The position numbers and the translations under genes are program-made. Below, one piece after another: positions 44,558 to 53,510 of a stretch of DNA of 64,000 nt. Each line of letters begins with the position of its first letter. Within the stretch, counting starts at the first letter, position 1. The DNA is from Pseudomonas sp. ICMP 561 (GTDB lineage: Bacteria > Pseudomonadota > Gammaproteobacteria > Pseudomonadales > Pseudomonadaceae). The notes beneath the pieces are model-generated. The model was not told the origin of the DNA and did no database searches. It was given only the letters and a program-made list of their open reading frames with translations. Where the stretch lies: positions 186,001 through 250,000 of the forward strand of contig NZ_LKBT01000001.1 in assembly GCF_002699985.1 (NCBI RefSeq). The letters are read 5' to 3'.

Positions 44558-46687
44558 TCAGCCGTTAGGCCCGACAGTCGCTACGATGGTTACTTGCTTG
44601 TTGTCAGGAATTTCCTGATACGCCAACACGTGCATATTTGGTACAGCCAACCGTCCAAACCGCGACAGCATGGCCCGAACCGGGCCTGCTACCAGCAGAA
44701 TCACTGGTAAGCCTTGCATCTCTTGACGCTGGGCGGCATCGATCAGCGAACGCTGAAGTTTTTCCGCCATGCTTGGTTCAAGGAGAACGCCTTCTTCCTG
44801 ACCCTGACCAGCCTTCTGAAGACTATTGAGCAATATCTGTTCCAACCTTGGCTCCAGCGTGATAACTGGTAGCTCCGGCTCAATGCCTACAATGCTTTGG
44901 ACGATTGCGCGGCTCAATCCGACCCGGACTGCAGCCACCAGCGCGGCGGTATCTTGACTCCGCTGAGCGTTGTTGGCGATGGCTTCGGCAATGGTGCGGA
45001 TGTCCCGCACAGGAACCTGCTCGGACAGCAGCGCCTGCAACACTTTGAGCAGGGCAGACAACGACAGAATGCCTGGAACCAGCTCTTCAGCCAGCTTGGG
45101 CGAGCTTTTAGCCAGCAATTGCATCAGTTGCTGCACTTCCTCATGACCAATCAGCTCATGAGAGTGCTTGTAAAGAATCTGGTTGAGGTGGGTCGCGACC
45201 ACGGTACTGGCGTCAACCACGGTATAACCGAGAGACTGAGCCTGGCTGCGCTGGCTGATTTCGATCCAGACGGCTTCCAGGCCAAACGCCGGGTCCTTGG
45301 CGGTAATACCGTTGAGCGAACCGAACACCTGACCCGGGTTGATGGCCAGCTCGCGATCCGGATAAATCTCCGCCTCAGCCAGCGTGACCCCCATCAGCGT
45401 CAAACGATAGGCGCTGGGAGCCAGATCCAGGTTGTCGCGAATGTGTACGGTCGGCATCAGGAAGCCCAGCTCTTGAGAGAGCTTCTTGCGCACGCCCTTG
45501 ATCCGCGCCAGCAGTTGACCACCCTGATTACGGTCTACCAACGGAATGAGGCGATAGCCCACTTCCAGGCCGATCATGTCGATGGGGGTTACATCATCCC
45601 AGCCCAGCTCTTTGGAATCCTGAATGCGCGTCGGCGAAGGCAGCATTTCCTGCTGACGCTTGACCTCTTCCAACGCGACGACCTTGACCTGATTCTCTTT
45701 CTTCCAAAGCAGGTAGCCGATGCCGCAAGCGACAAGGCCCAGACTGATGAAGGAAAAGTGCGGCATGCCTGGCACGAGGCCCATCACGATCATGATCGCG
45801 CCAGACACACCCAGCGCTTTCCAGGAAGTGAACATCTGGCGGTTGATCATCTTGCCCATTTCTTCCGAACCGGAAGCACGGGTCACCATGATCGCTGCGG
45901 CGGTGGACAAAAGCAGTGATGGCAATTGCGCCACCAAACCGTCACCGATGGTCAGCAAGGTGTAAATCTTGCCGGCGTCAGCAAATGTCATGTTGTGCTG
46001 CAGCATACCCACGAGCATGCCGCCAATCAGGTTGATGAAGAGAATCAACAGACCGGCAATGGCGTCACCACGAACGAACTTGCTGGCACCGTCCATGGAA
46101 CCGTAGAACTCGGCTTCCTGAGCGACTTCAAGACGGCGACGCTTGGCTTCAGGCTGGTCGATCAGACCGGCGTTCAAGTCGGCGTCGATTGCCATTTGCT
46201 TACCGGGCATGGCGTCCAGGGTGAAACGCGCACTCACCTCGGAGATCCGCCCGGCACCTTTGGTGATTACCACGAAGTTGATGATCATCAGGATGGCGAA
46301 CACCACGATACCGACGACGTAGTTACCGCCGATGACCACTTCACCAAACGCTTGAATCACTTTACCGGCAGCGGCGTGACCGTCCTGACCGTGCAGCATG
46401 ACGACGCGGGTCGAGGCTACGTTGAGCGCCAGCCTCAATAAGGTGGCGACCAGGAGGATGGTCGGGAATACCGAGAAGTCGAGTGGACGCAGTGCGTACA
46501 CACAGACCAGCAGAACCACGATGGACAGCGCGATGTTGAACGTGAAGAACACGTCCAGCAGGAACGGCGGGATGGGCAACATCATCATTGCCATCATGAC
46601 CAACAGCAGCAACGGAACGCCCAGCTGGCCGCGGCCGAGGCCTGCCAGATTGCTACGTGCGCTACTGATTAACTGAGAGCGTTCCAC
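44558..46687 (-). CDS. flhA: Flagellar export gate protein FlhA
   Basis: The 709-residue core of the flagellar type III export gate. Eight membrane helices fill residues ~20-325. The FHIPEP-family loop (VVITKGAGRISEVSARFTLDAMPGKQMAIDADLNAG) lies between helices 4 and 5. The cytosolic domain (about 350-709) docks chaperone-substrate complexes and contains VRDIRTIAEAI. The start is GTG 46687 with AGGTG eight bases upstream. It begins a separate transcript from flhB, with a sigma-54-like promoter at 46750. Confidence 0.95.
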   Translation of the reverse strand: MERSQLISSARSNLAGLGRGQLGVPLLLLVMMAMMMLPIPPFLLDVFFTFNIALSIVVLLVCVYALRPLDFSVFPTILLVATLLRLALNVASTRVVMLHGQDGHAAAGKVIQAFGEVVIGGNYVVGIVVFAILMIINFVVITKGAGRISEVSARFTLDAMPGKQMAIDADLNAGLIDQPEAKRRRLEVAQEAEFYGSMDGASKFVRGDAIAGLLILFINLIGGMLVGMLQHNMTFADAGKIYTLLTIGDGLVAQLPSLLLSTAAAIMVTRASGSEEMGKMINRQMFTSWKALGVSGAIMIVMGLVPGMPHFSFISLGLVACGIGYLLWKKENQVKVVALEEVKRQQEMLPSPTRIQDSKELGWDDVTPIDMIGLEVGYRLIPLVDRNQGGQLLARIKGVRKKLSQELGFLMPTVHIRDNLDLAPSAYRLTLMGVTLAEAEIYPDRELAINPGQVFGSLNGITAKDPAFGLEAVWIEISQRSQAQSLGYTVVDASTVVATHLNQILYKHSHELIGHEEVQQLMQLLAKSSPKLAEELVPGILSLSALLKVLQALLSEQVPVRDIRTIAEAIANNAQRSQDTAALVAAVRVGLSRAIVQSIVGIEPELPVITLEPRLEQILLNSLQKAGQGQEEGVLLEPSMAEKLQRSLIDAAQRQEMQGLPVILLVAGPVRAMLSRFGRLAVPNMHVLAYQEIPDNKQVTIVATVGPNG

Positions 46688-46749
46688 CGATTATTCACCT
46701 GCGCGCTAAATCAAAACTTTGACGCCGATGGCGACCTGATATGACCTAT

Positions 46750-46765
46750 TGCAAGAAGCTTTCCA
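46750..46765 (-). promoter_or_regulatory. flhA: Candidate sigma-54 promoter for flhA
   Basis: Minus strand TGGAAAGCTTCTTGCA against TGGCACG-N4-TTGCW: GG and GC at the exact 10-base spacing, two mismatches in the -24 box. It lies 63 bases before the flhA start. flhA is FleQ/RpoN-dependent in P. aeruginosa. Confidence 0.65.
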
Positions 46766-46840
46766 ACTGTGGAATTGGTGATGAAATAGCGGGTGGGGTC
46801 TGTAAGAAAGTGTGAGATTTTTTGGAGGGAGGGGGGATTT

Positions 46841-47753
46841 TGTGTACATATCCATTGTTGGGTAACGGCTGATATTGGTTGCGCTTTTACAGCGCCTCAC
46901 TTTTGTGAAGCGCAAAAGTAAGCAAAACGCTCTTGCCCCACCACTCGGTCCCTCGCCTAGGCTCGGGATGCCCGCCCGCAGATCTGAAACCGTGGGCCGC
47001 CGCAATGGGCCATCCATGGCCCCGTGCGGCTAACCCGGCGTCCTGCCGGGTTACCCACGGTTTCAGATCTGCGTTCGGCCAGCGTGGTTTGACGGGGCGC
47101 CTCAGATCAAAATCAAAAGCTCGGCGGCCTGACAGCCGACCTGGTTGTGTGGGTTCTCCGGGCATCTGTAGGAGCTGCCGAAGGCTGCGAAGCGGTTTGT
47201 CAGGGGACGAAAAGCGTCAACTGTGCTGACGTCTCGCGAACAAGTTCGCTCCTACCGGTCCGGGCCAGCGTGGTTTAACGAGGCGCCTCAGATCAAAATC
47301 AAAAGCGCGGCGGCCTGACAGCCGACTTGGTTTGTGAACTTCCCGGCTTCTGCAGGAGCTGCCGAAGGCTGCGAGGCGGTGTGTCAGATGACGGATGCGT
47401 TGGCTGTGCGGACGTCTCGCGAACAAGTTCGCTCCTACCGTTCCGCGGGGGAACCGCTGCTTTTGATCTGCTTTTGATTTTGATCTGAGGCGCCCCGTTA
47501 GACCACGCCGGCCGGAATTCGATATTGCTGCGTGGGGTAAACCGGCAGGGATGCCGGTTTAGCCGCCTCAGGCCATGGATGGCCGGTGGCGGCGGCCCCA
47601 CGCAGCAATGTCGGATTACGGGTATGCCGAGCCTAGGCGAGGCACCAAGTGGTGGGGCAAGAGCGTTTTGCTTACTTTTGCGCTTCTCAAAAGTGAGGCG
47701 CTGTAAAAGCGCAACCAATATCAGCCATGAACGCGGTAATGGATATGTACGCA
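46841..47753. repeat. Composite ~0.9-kb palindromic repeat element B
   Basis: Ends TGTGTACATATCCATT and AATGGATATGTACGCA. Beyond a short divergent segment, the arms match over ~90 further bases (GGCTGATATTGGTTGCGCTT...AAAACGCTCTTGCCCCACCA) in opposite orientation. The interior shares the blocks of element A, plus a partial tandem duplication with a 186-base period (47077 and 47263) and REP-like arms. No transposase or credible gene inside. It accounts for nearly all of the gap 46688-47770 and separates flhB from the flhA promoter. Confidence 0.85.
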
Positions 47754-47770
47754 GATGCAGTCAGCAAAAA

Positions 47771-48907
47771 TCAAGAATCCCGCTGCAAATCCGGCGGAAT
47801 GGTGATATCACCCAGCGGATCCGGACGCTTGCCCTGCCCTGCATGGTACTGACGAATCTGATACACATACGCCAGAACCTGAGCCACCGCCAAGTACAGA
47901 CCGGCCGGGATTTCCTGATCAAGATCCGTGCTGTAGTAAATCGAACGCGCAAGACCCGGCGATTCAAGAATCAGAATCTGGTTATGCGCAGCAACCTCCC
48001 GAATCTTCAACGCCACAAAATCCACGCCCTTGGCCACCAGCATCGGCGCCCCACCCTGATCAGGGTCATATTTAAGAGCCACGGCAAAGTGCGTCGGGTT
48101 AGTGATGATCACATCCGCCTGAGGGACCGACTCCATCATGCGGCGCTGCGATGCGTCTCGCTGCAACTGACGAATGCGCTGCTTGACCTCCGGACTGCCT
48201 TCGGAGTTCTTGTACTCATCGCGCACTTCCTGCTTGGTCATCAACAGCTTCTTGTGCGCTTCCCATAGCTGGAATGGCACATCCACCGCCGCAATGAAAA
48301 TCAGCCCGCACGCCATCCACAACGTACTCCAGCCCACCACTTGCAGACTGTGAATAATCGCCTGCTCCAAGGGCTCGTGAGCAATCGAAACCAGTGCGGC
48401 CTTTTCCATGTTCAGAACCACCAATGCCACGATCAGCACAATGACGAACTTGGCGAAGGACTTGAGTAGCTCAATCAGCGCGGTGGGAGAGAACATGCGC
48501 TTGAGGCCCGCAAACGGGTTCATGCGGCTGAACTTGGGAGCCATTGATTTGGCGGCGAACAACCACCCACCCAGGGAGATCGGGCCAATGATCGCGGCAG
48601 CGAGCATGACCAGGAAAAAAGGCATCATGACGACCAGCGCGAGTTTGCCGGTCGACAAGAGCATCTTTGCCATGGACCCCTGATCCATGAGCACTTCACG
48701 GGTGATGGTGAAATTCGAAGTCATCATGTAGGACATTGCCTGAGCAATGTCCGACCCTTCGACCAGAAGCCCGATAGCGCCTGCCATCATGATTGCCAGG
48801 GTATTCAGCTCCTTGGAGCGGGCAATCTGGCCTTCCTTACGGGAATCACTTCGCTTTTTATCCGTGGGTTCTTCTGTTTTGTCCTGACCATTCTCGTTCT
48901 CAGCCAT
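47771..48907 (-). CDS. flhB: Flagellar export switch protein FlhB
   Basis: A 378-residue export-gate protein. Charged N terminus (DKTEEPTDKKRSDSRKEGQIARSKE), four membrane helices (about 30-215), then the cytosolic domain with the intact autocleavage motif N-P-T-H (ADVIITNPTHFAVALKYD), which changes substrate class from rod/hook to filament. It follows fliR by one base and is the last gene of the fliL operon. Element B begins right after it. Confidence 0.96.
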   Translation of the reverse strand: MAENENGQDKTEEPTDKKRSDSRKEGQIARSKELNTLAIMMAGAIGLLVEGSDIAQAMSYMMTSNFTITREVLMDQGSMAKMLLSTGKLALVVMMPFFLVMLAAAIIGPISLGGWLFAAKSMAPKFSRMNPFAGLKRMFSPTALIELLKSFAKFVIVLIVALVVLNMEKAALVSIAHEPLEQAIIHSLQVVGWSTLWMACGLIFIAAVDVPFQLWEAHKKLLMTKQEVRDEYKNSEGSPEVKQRIRQLQRDASQRRMMESVPQADVIITNPTHFAVALKYDPDQGGAPMLVAKGVDFVALKIREVAAHNQILILESPGLARSIYYSTDLDQEIPAGLYLAVAQVLAYVYQIRQYHAGQGKRPDPLGDITIPPDLQRDS

Positions 48908-48908
48908 G

Positions 48909-49694
48909 TCAGCGAGCCCTCACCATATCGCGGAAGCCCTGCAGCGCTTCAGTTGCCAGCGGTTGGTACTGATTGAGAATGTCGGCCAGGCTGATCCACA
49001 GGATGACAAAGCCCATTACCAGCGTCAGCGGAAAACCAATGGAGAAAATGTTCAGCTGCGGTGCTGCACGGGTCATAACGCCGAAAGCGATGTTGACGAC
49101 CAGCAAGGCGGTAATCGTCGGCAACACCAGCTTCAGACCGGCAGCCATGACCCAGCCCAGGCCATTGGCAAGCGCCCAGAAGTTGGATACCAGCAAACCA
49201 CTCCCTACCGGCATGGTCGTAAAGCTCTCGATCAGGGTTTCTATCACCACCAGGTGGCCGTTCATGCCTAGAAACACAAGCGTGACCAGCATGGTAAAGA
49301 ATTGACCAATCACTGCCGATGACACGCCGTTGGTAGGGTCAACCATCGAGGCGAAGCCCATGCCCATTTGCGTGGAAATGATTTGGCCGGCAATCACGAA
49401 AGAATGAAAGAACAGCTGGAGAAACAGCCCTAGACCCGCGCCGATAATGATCTGCTCACCGATCAGCAACAAGGCGGTCAGGTCCAGCGCGTTGACCTCG
49501 GGCATGGGCGGCAGGACTGGCGCCACAACCACGGTGATGGCCAGCGCAAGATAAAGACGCACACGACGAGGGACCAGTGTGGTACCGATGATCGGCATGG
49601 TCATCAACAGCGCAACAATCCGGAACATCGGCAGCATGAAGCTCGCTACCCAAGTGCCGATCTGCCCGTTGGTCAGGGCTAGAATCGGTTCCAC
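48909..49694 (-). CDS. fliR: Flagellar export protein FliR
   Basis: A 261-residue membrane protein and part of the FliPQR export gate. Hydrophobic throughout with about six helices; signatures LPMFRIVALLMTMPIIGTTLVPRRVRLYLALAITV and GQIISTQMGMGFASMVDPTNG are present. It starts 4 bases after fliQ and ends 1 base before flhB. Confidence 0.95.
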   Translation of the reverse strand: MEPILALTNGQIGTWVASFMLPMFRIVALLMTMPIIGTTLVPRRVRLYLALAITVVVAPVLPPMPEVNALDLTALLLIGEQIIIGAGLGLFLQLFFHSFVIAGQIISTQMGMGFASMVDPTNGVSSAVIGQFFTMLVTLVFLGMNGHLVVIETLIESFTTMPVGSGLLVSNFWALANGLGWVMAAGLKLVLPTITALLVVNIAFGVMTRAAPQLNIFSIGFPLTLVMGFVILWISLADILNQYQPLATEALQGFRDMVRAR

Positions 49695-49698
49695 GAGG

Positions 49699-49968
49699 TC
49701 AGCCGATCACAGTCGGGATGCTGGTATACAACGCGAGGATGTATTCCATGAACACCTTGAGCAGCCAGGGACCGGCGACGATCAACGTGATGAGCATCAC
49801 GATGAGACGCGGCAAAAAGCTCAGCGTCTGTTCGTTGATCTGAGTGGCCGCCTGAAACATGGCGACCAACAGACCACAGAGCAGACTGGGCACTACCAGA
49901 ATCGCCACCAGCAATGTGGTGAACCACAGCGCCTCGCGGAACAGGTCGACAGCTACTTCTGGCGTCAT
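49699..49968 (-). CDS. fliQ: Flagellar export protein FliQ
   Basis: An 89-residue, two-helix gate subunit (about 13-37 and 50-73). MTPEVAVDLFREALWFTTLLVAILVVPSLLCGLLVAMFQAATQINEQTLSF is the standard family sequence, given here in two joined parts. It follows fliP by 25 bases. Confidence 0.95.
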   Translation of the reverse strand: MTPEVAVDLFREALWFTTLLVAILVVPSLLCGLLVAMFQAATQINEQTLSFLPRLIVMLITLIVAGPWLLKVFMEYILALYTSIPTVIG

Positions 49969-49993
49969 TGCGCAGACTCCTGATCAGGACGGG

Positions 49994-50740
49994 TCATACA
50001 CCACCGAAACTGCTGGCCAGCGTGCCGACGATCAACGCCCAGCCATCCACCAGCACAAAAAGCATGATTTTGAACGGCAGGGAAATAATCAACGGCGAGA
50101 GCATCATCATACCCATGGCCATCAGCACGCTGGCGACCACCAGGTCGATGACCAGAAACGGAATGAAGATCATGAAGCCGATCTGAAACGCTGTCTTGAG
50201 CTCGGAAATGACAAACGCCGGAACCAGGATCGTCAGCGGAGCCTGATCAGGAGAGGCGATGTCAGTGCGCTTGGAAAGCCGCATGAATAACTCAAGATCG
50301 CTGGTGCGGGTTTGCGCCAGCATGAAATCCTTGATTGGTACCTGCGCCTTGGCCACTGCATCCTGAGCCGTCATGGTTTCCGCCAGATAGGGCTGCAAGG
50401 CATCCTGATTCACCCGGTCAAACACCGGGGCCATGATGAACATGGTCAGGAACAGCGCCATGCCGGTCAGGATCTGGTTCGACGGCGTCTGCTGCAGACC
50501 CAGGGCCTGACGCAGAATCGAGAAAACAATGATGATCCGCGTAAAACTGGTCATCAGCATGACGAACGCCGGGATAAAGCTCAGCGCCGTCATGATCAGC
50601 AGGATTTGCAGGCTGACCGAGTATTCCTGCTGACCGTTTGCACCGTTGGCCAAGGTAATTGCCGGGATCGACAACGGATCGGCACCGAACGCCACAGGCG
50701 CTGCCAGCACCAGCAAAACTGTCAACAGAATACGCAGCAT
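49994..50740 (-). CDS. fliP: Flagellar export protein FliP
   Basis: A 248-residue gate protein with a cleaved signal peptide (ending PVAFGA) and four membrane helices. Family motifs: [42 protein letters not shown], and the C-terminal [24 protein letters not shown]. Its ATG overlaps the fliO stop by one base. Confidence 0.96.
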   Translation of the reverse strand: MLRILLTVLLVLAAPVAFGADPLSIPAITLANGANGQQEYSVSLQILLIMTALSFIPAFVMLMTSFTRIIIVFSILRQALGLQQTPSNQILTGMALFLTMFIMAPVFDRVNQDALQPYLAETMTAQDAVAKAQVPIKDFMLAQTRTSDLELFMRLSKRTDIASPDQAPLTILVPAFVISELKTAFQIGFMIFIPFLVIDLVVASVLMAMGMMMLSPLIISLPFKIMLFVLVDGWALIVGTLASSFGGV

Positions 50741-51192
50741 TACTTCTTATCCTTCTGAACCTTGTTGCCCATCAAGTCCATCAAACGCTGCGCAAACTCG
50801 GAGTTCACCGGCTGGGTCTCCGGCACCCGCACTGGCTCGTTGAGCACATGCAACGGCGTGATTCGTCCCGGCGTGACGCCAAGCAGAATCTGTTCGTTGC
50901 CGACCTGAACCAGTACCAGGCGATCACGCGGGCCGATAGCCCGCGAGCCGACCAGCTCGATCACCTGAGCATTGCCCGGTACGCCGCGCTGAACCCGACG
51001 CATCAGCCAGGCCAGCAGAAAGATGAGACCGACGACCAGCAGAAGGCCGAACAGCAACTGCACTATCTGCCCGCCCATGCCTGATGACGCCGCGGCAGTC
51101 GCCTGAGGCGCCACCGCCTGAACGGCGGGCTCAGCCGCCAAAGCGCTCAGCGGCATGACGAGGAACACGGCTACGGCTTTGATCATCTTCAC
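50740..51192 (-). CDS. fliO: Flagellar export protein FliO
   Basis: A 150-residue assembly factor for the FliPQR gate. An N-terminal signal-like helix (ends SALA), one membrane helix (about 41-63, [22 protein letters not shown]), then the cytosolic FliO domain ([29 protein letters not shown]). It overlaps fliN and fliP by one base each. Confidence 0.94.
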   Translation of the reverse strand: MKMIKAVAVFLVMPLSALAAEPAVQAVAPQATAAASSGMGGQIVQLLFGLLLVVGLIFLLAWLMRRVQRGVPGNAQVIELVGSRAIGPRDRLVLVQVGNEQILLGVTPGRITPLHVLNEPVRVPETQPVNSEFAQRLMDLMGNKVQKDKK

Positions 51193-51659
51193 TAGCGCAG
51201 CTTCTTGATACGTTCGCTTGGGCTGATCACGTCAGTCAGGCGGATGCCGAACTTCTCATTGACCACAACCACTTCGCCATGGGCGATCAGCGTGCCGTTG
51301 ACCAGAACATCGAGCGGCTCACCCGCCAGACGATCCAGCTCGATAACCGAACCCTGGTTGAGCTGCAGCAGGTTACGAATACTGATATCGGTACTGCCCA
51401 CTTCCATGGAGATGGACACCGGAATATCCAGAATCACATCAAGGTTGGGACCATCAAGCGTTACCTGAGCATTGCTCTTGGGCACGCTGCCGAACTCTTC
51501 CATTGCCATACGGCTGGACGCCGCCGAATTACCGGCATCTGCAGCAAGCAGCGCATCGATATCGCTCTGCCCGTCATCACCGGTTTCTTCCAGTGCTGCC
51601 GCCCACTCATCGGCCAACGCCTGATCTTCAGCAGACGTCATATCGTTTTCATCAGCCAT
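51192..51659 (-). CDS. fliN: Flagellar motor switch protein FliN
   Basis: A 155-residue C-ring subunit. A long acidic N-terminal region (about 1-70) precedes the SpoA domain (LDVILDIPVSISMEVGSTDISIRNLLQLNQGSVIELDRLAGEPLDVLVNG, shown here as family-typical), which assembles with FliM and binds FliH. It lies 56 bases after fliM. Confidence 0.95.
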   Translation of the reverse strand: MADENDMTSAEDQALADEWAAALEETGDDGQSDIDALLAADAGNSAASSRMAMEEFGSVPKSNAQVTLDGPNLDVILDIPVSISMEVGSTDISIRNLLQLNQGSVIELDRLAGEPLDVLVNGTLIAHGEVVVVNEKFGIRLTDVISPSERIKKLR

Positions 51660-51715
51660 CGGTTGTCCTCGGTGAACATTGATTCAGTGACACAAAAATT
51701 TTCGGCGAGAAAAAC

Positions 51716-52684
51716 TCAACGCCGCTCTATCGGTTCGATGACTTGCAGGGCCAGATTGCCTTGATGCGATCCCAGCTTGACCTTGAAGGAAGGCACGCCG
51801 TTGGCGCGCATCACCATCTCATCAGGCATATCAACCGGAATAATGTCGCCCGGCTGCATGTGCAGAATGTCGCGCAGCAACAACTGACGACGAACAACCG
51901 TCGCGCTCATGGGCACTGCTACATCCAGAACATCCTGCTTGAGTGCATTGATCCAGCGCTCATCCTGGTCGTCCAGATCGGACTGAAAGCCCGCATCCAG
52001 CATTTCCCGAATAGGCTCGATCATCGAGTAAGGCAAGGTGACATGCAGGTCGCCGCCACCTCCGTCCAGCTCGATATGGAAAGTCGATACGACAACCGCT
52101 TCGCTCGGACCCACAATGTTGGCCATCGCCGGGTTCACTTCAGAGTTGATGTACTCGAAGTTCACTTCCATGATCGCCTGCCAGGCTTCTTTCATGTCGA
52201 TGAAAGCCTGGTCCAGCACCATGCGTACCACGCGCAGCTCGGTCGGCGTAAATTCACGCCCTTCAATTTTGGCGTGACGACCGTCACCGCCAAAGAAGTT
52301 ATCCACCAGCTTGAACACCAGTTTGGCGTCAAGGATGAACAGCCCGGTGCCACGCAACGGTTTGAGCTTGACCAGATTGAGACTGGTCGGCACATACAGC
52401 GAGTGAACGTACTCGCCGAACTTCATCACCTGCACGCCGCCTACCGCCACGTCGGCTGAGCGACGCAGCAGGTTGAACATGCTGATGCGGGTATAACGGG
52501 CGAATCGCTCGTTGATCATTTCCAGAGTCGGCATCCGACCCCGTACGATCCGATCCTGGCTGGTCAGGTCATAACTTTTGATGCTGCCGGGTTCAGCAGC
52601 GTTTTCAGTTGCAACCATTCCATCGTCCACGCCGTGCAACAGCGCGTCGATCTCATCCTGGGACAGCAGGTCTTGCACGGCCAT
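51716..52684 (-). CDS. fliM: Flagellar motor switch protein FliM
   Basis: A 322-residue C-ring protein. The N-terminal CheY-P-binding peptide is LLSQDEIDALL (about 5-15). The middle CheC-like domain has RMPTLEMINERFARYTRISMFNLLRR and the GGDGR motif; the C-terminal SpoA domain contacts FliN. It receives the signal from CheY at 40869. It starts 9 bases after fliL. Confidence 0.96.
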   Translation of the reverse strand: MAVQDLLSQDEIDALLHGVDDGMVATENAAEPGSIKSYDLTSQDRIVRGRMPTLEMINERFARYTRISMFNLLRRSADVAVGGVQVMKFGEYVHSLYVPTSLNLVKLKPLRGTGLFILDAKLVFKLVDNFFGGDGRHAKIEGREFTPTELRVVRMVLDQAFIDMKEAWQAIMEVNFEYINSEVNPAMANIVGPSEAVVVSTFHIELDGGGGDLHVTLPYSMIEPIREMLDAGFQSDLDDQDERWINALKQDVLDVAVPMSATVVRRQLLLRDILHMQPGDIIPVDMPDEMVMRANGVPSFKVKLGSHQGNLALQVIEPIERR

Positions 52685-52693
52685 GTCGTGTTC

Positions 52694-53197
52694 CTACTGC
52701 AATACGAAGTTAGTGAAAAGCAGTTGCTCGATCACGGTTTTGCCCAGTTCTTTCTGGGCGACTTCCTGAACGCTGGCGGTCGCTTTCTGACGCAGCATTT
52801 CCTGACCGATAGGCGACGCCAGGGACTCGAAAGGGATGCCGGCAAACAGCATCACCAGATTGTTGCGGATGACCGGCATGTGCACTTTCAATGCCTCAAG
52901 ATCAGCCTGATTGCGCGCCAGCATGGTGATGCTGACCTGCATGTAGCGCTGACGACCGTTGGAGTTGAAATTGACCACGAATGCAGGCGTGAGCGCTTCG
53001 AAAATGGCCGGGTGTTTGGCATTGGGATCCGCCGCAGCGACAGCCGCCGGGTCTACCTTCGGCTCGGAGCTGTGCATGAAAAACCAGGTCGCGCCGACTG
53101 AAAGGCCGACGGCCAGCAATAAAGCCACTACCACAATGATAATGAGCTTGAGTTTGCCTTTTGAGCCGGGTTCTTTAACTTCGTCGCTCTTCGCCAT
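52694..53197 (-). CDS. fliL: Flagellar basal-body protein FliL
   Basis: A 167-residue stator-associated membrane protein. Basic N terminus, one membrane helix (about 17-38, KLIIIVVVALLLAVGLSVGATWFF), then the periplasmic FliL domain with VNFNSNGRQRYMQVSITMLAR. It begins the fliLMNOPQR-flhB operon under a sigma-54-like promoter at 53249. Confidence 0.94.
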   Translation of the reverse strand: MAKSDEVKEPGSKGKLKLIIIVVVALLLAVGLSVGATWFFMHSSEPKVDPAAVAAADPNAKHPAIFEALTPAFVVNFNSNGRQRYMQVSITMLARNQADLEALKVHMPVIRNNLVMLFAGIPFESLASPIGQEMLRQKATASVQEVAQKELGKTVIEQLLFTNFVLQ

Positions 53198-53248
53198 GCC
53201 AATAATCCGTCACTATTCGGGGGGTTCGCTAATGCGTGACAGAGGAAG

Positions 53249-53264
53249 AGCAAGTGTTATGCCA
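53249..53264 (-). promoter_or_regulatory. fliL: Candidate sigma-54 promoter for the fliL operon
   Basis: Minus strand TGGCATAACACTTGCT against TGGCACG-N4-TTGCW, with exact spacing and a perfect TTGCT. It lies 52 bases before the fliL start. The rest of 53198-53510 holds one degenerate repeat. Confidence 0.75.
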
Positions 53265-53358
53265 GAGTTGGGAGAGGATGGTCAGGACGGGGGTTTTAGT
53301 GAGGTGATTTTTCGAGGGTTTATGTATTTGCAGCATCAGGCAGCGCCGGAATTAGAGC

Positions 53359-53441
53359 ACTGGCTTTAGCCGTGAGGGCCAACACTTATACTACCCTCGT
53401 AGTCAGAACCAATGCCCTCCCGGCGAAAGCCGGTCCTACGG
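53359..53441. repeat. Degenerate MITE-like palindromic element, family 1
   Basis: CACTGGCTTTAGCCGTGAGG ... CCTCCCGGCGAAAGCCGGTC then CTACGG. The left outer GTAGGA is lost and the interior differs from the other copies. Confidence 0.65.
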
Positions 53442-53510
53442 ATCTTTGTTTGCTCCGCGACTGAGCGGCGCCAGGCACACCCCGCTCAGTTACTTGGCAG
53501 CAGGTCACCA

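Noticed and set aside
30777..47753. CRISPR array or integrated prophage/transposon as explanation for the repeats
   Set aside because: No regularly spaced short direct repeats, no cas, integrase or transposase genes, and arms are inverted.
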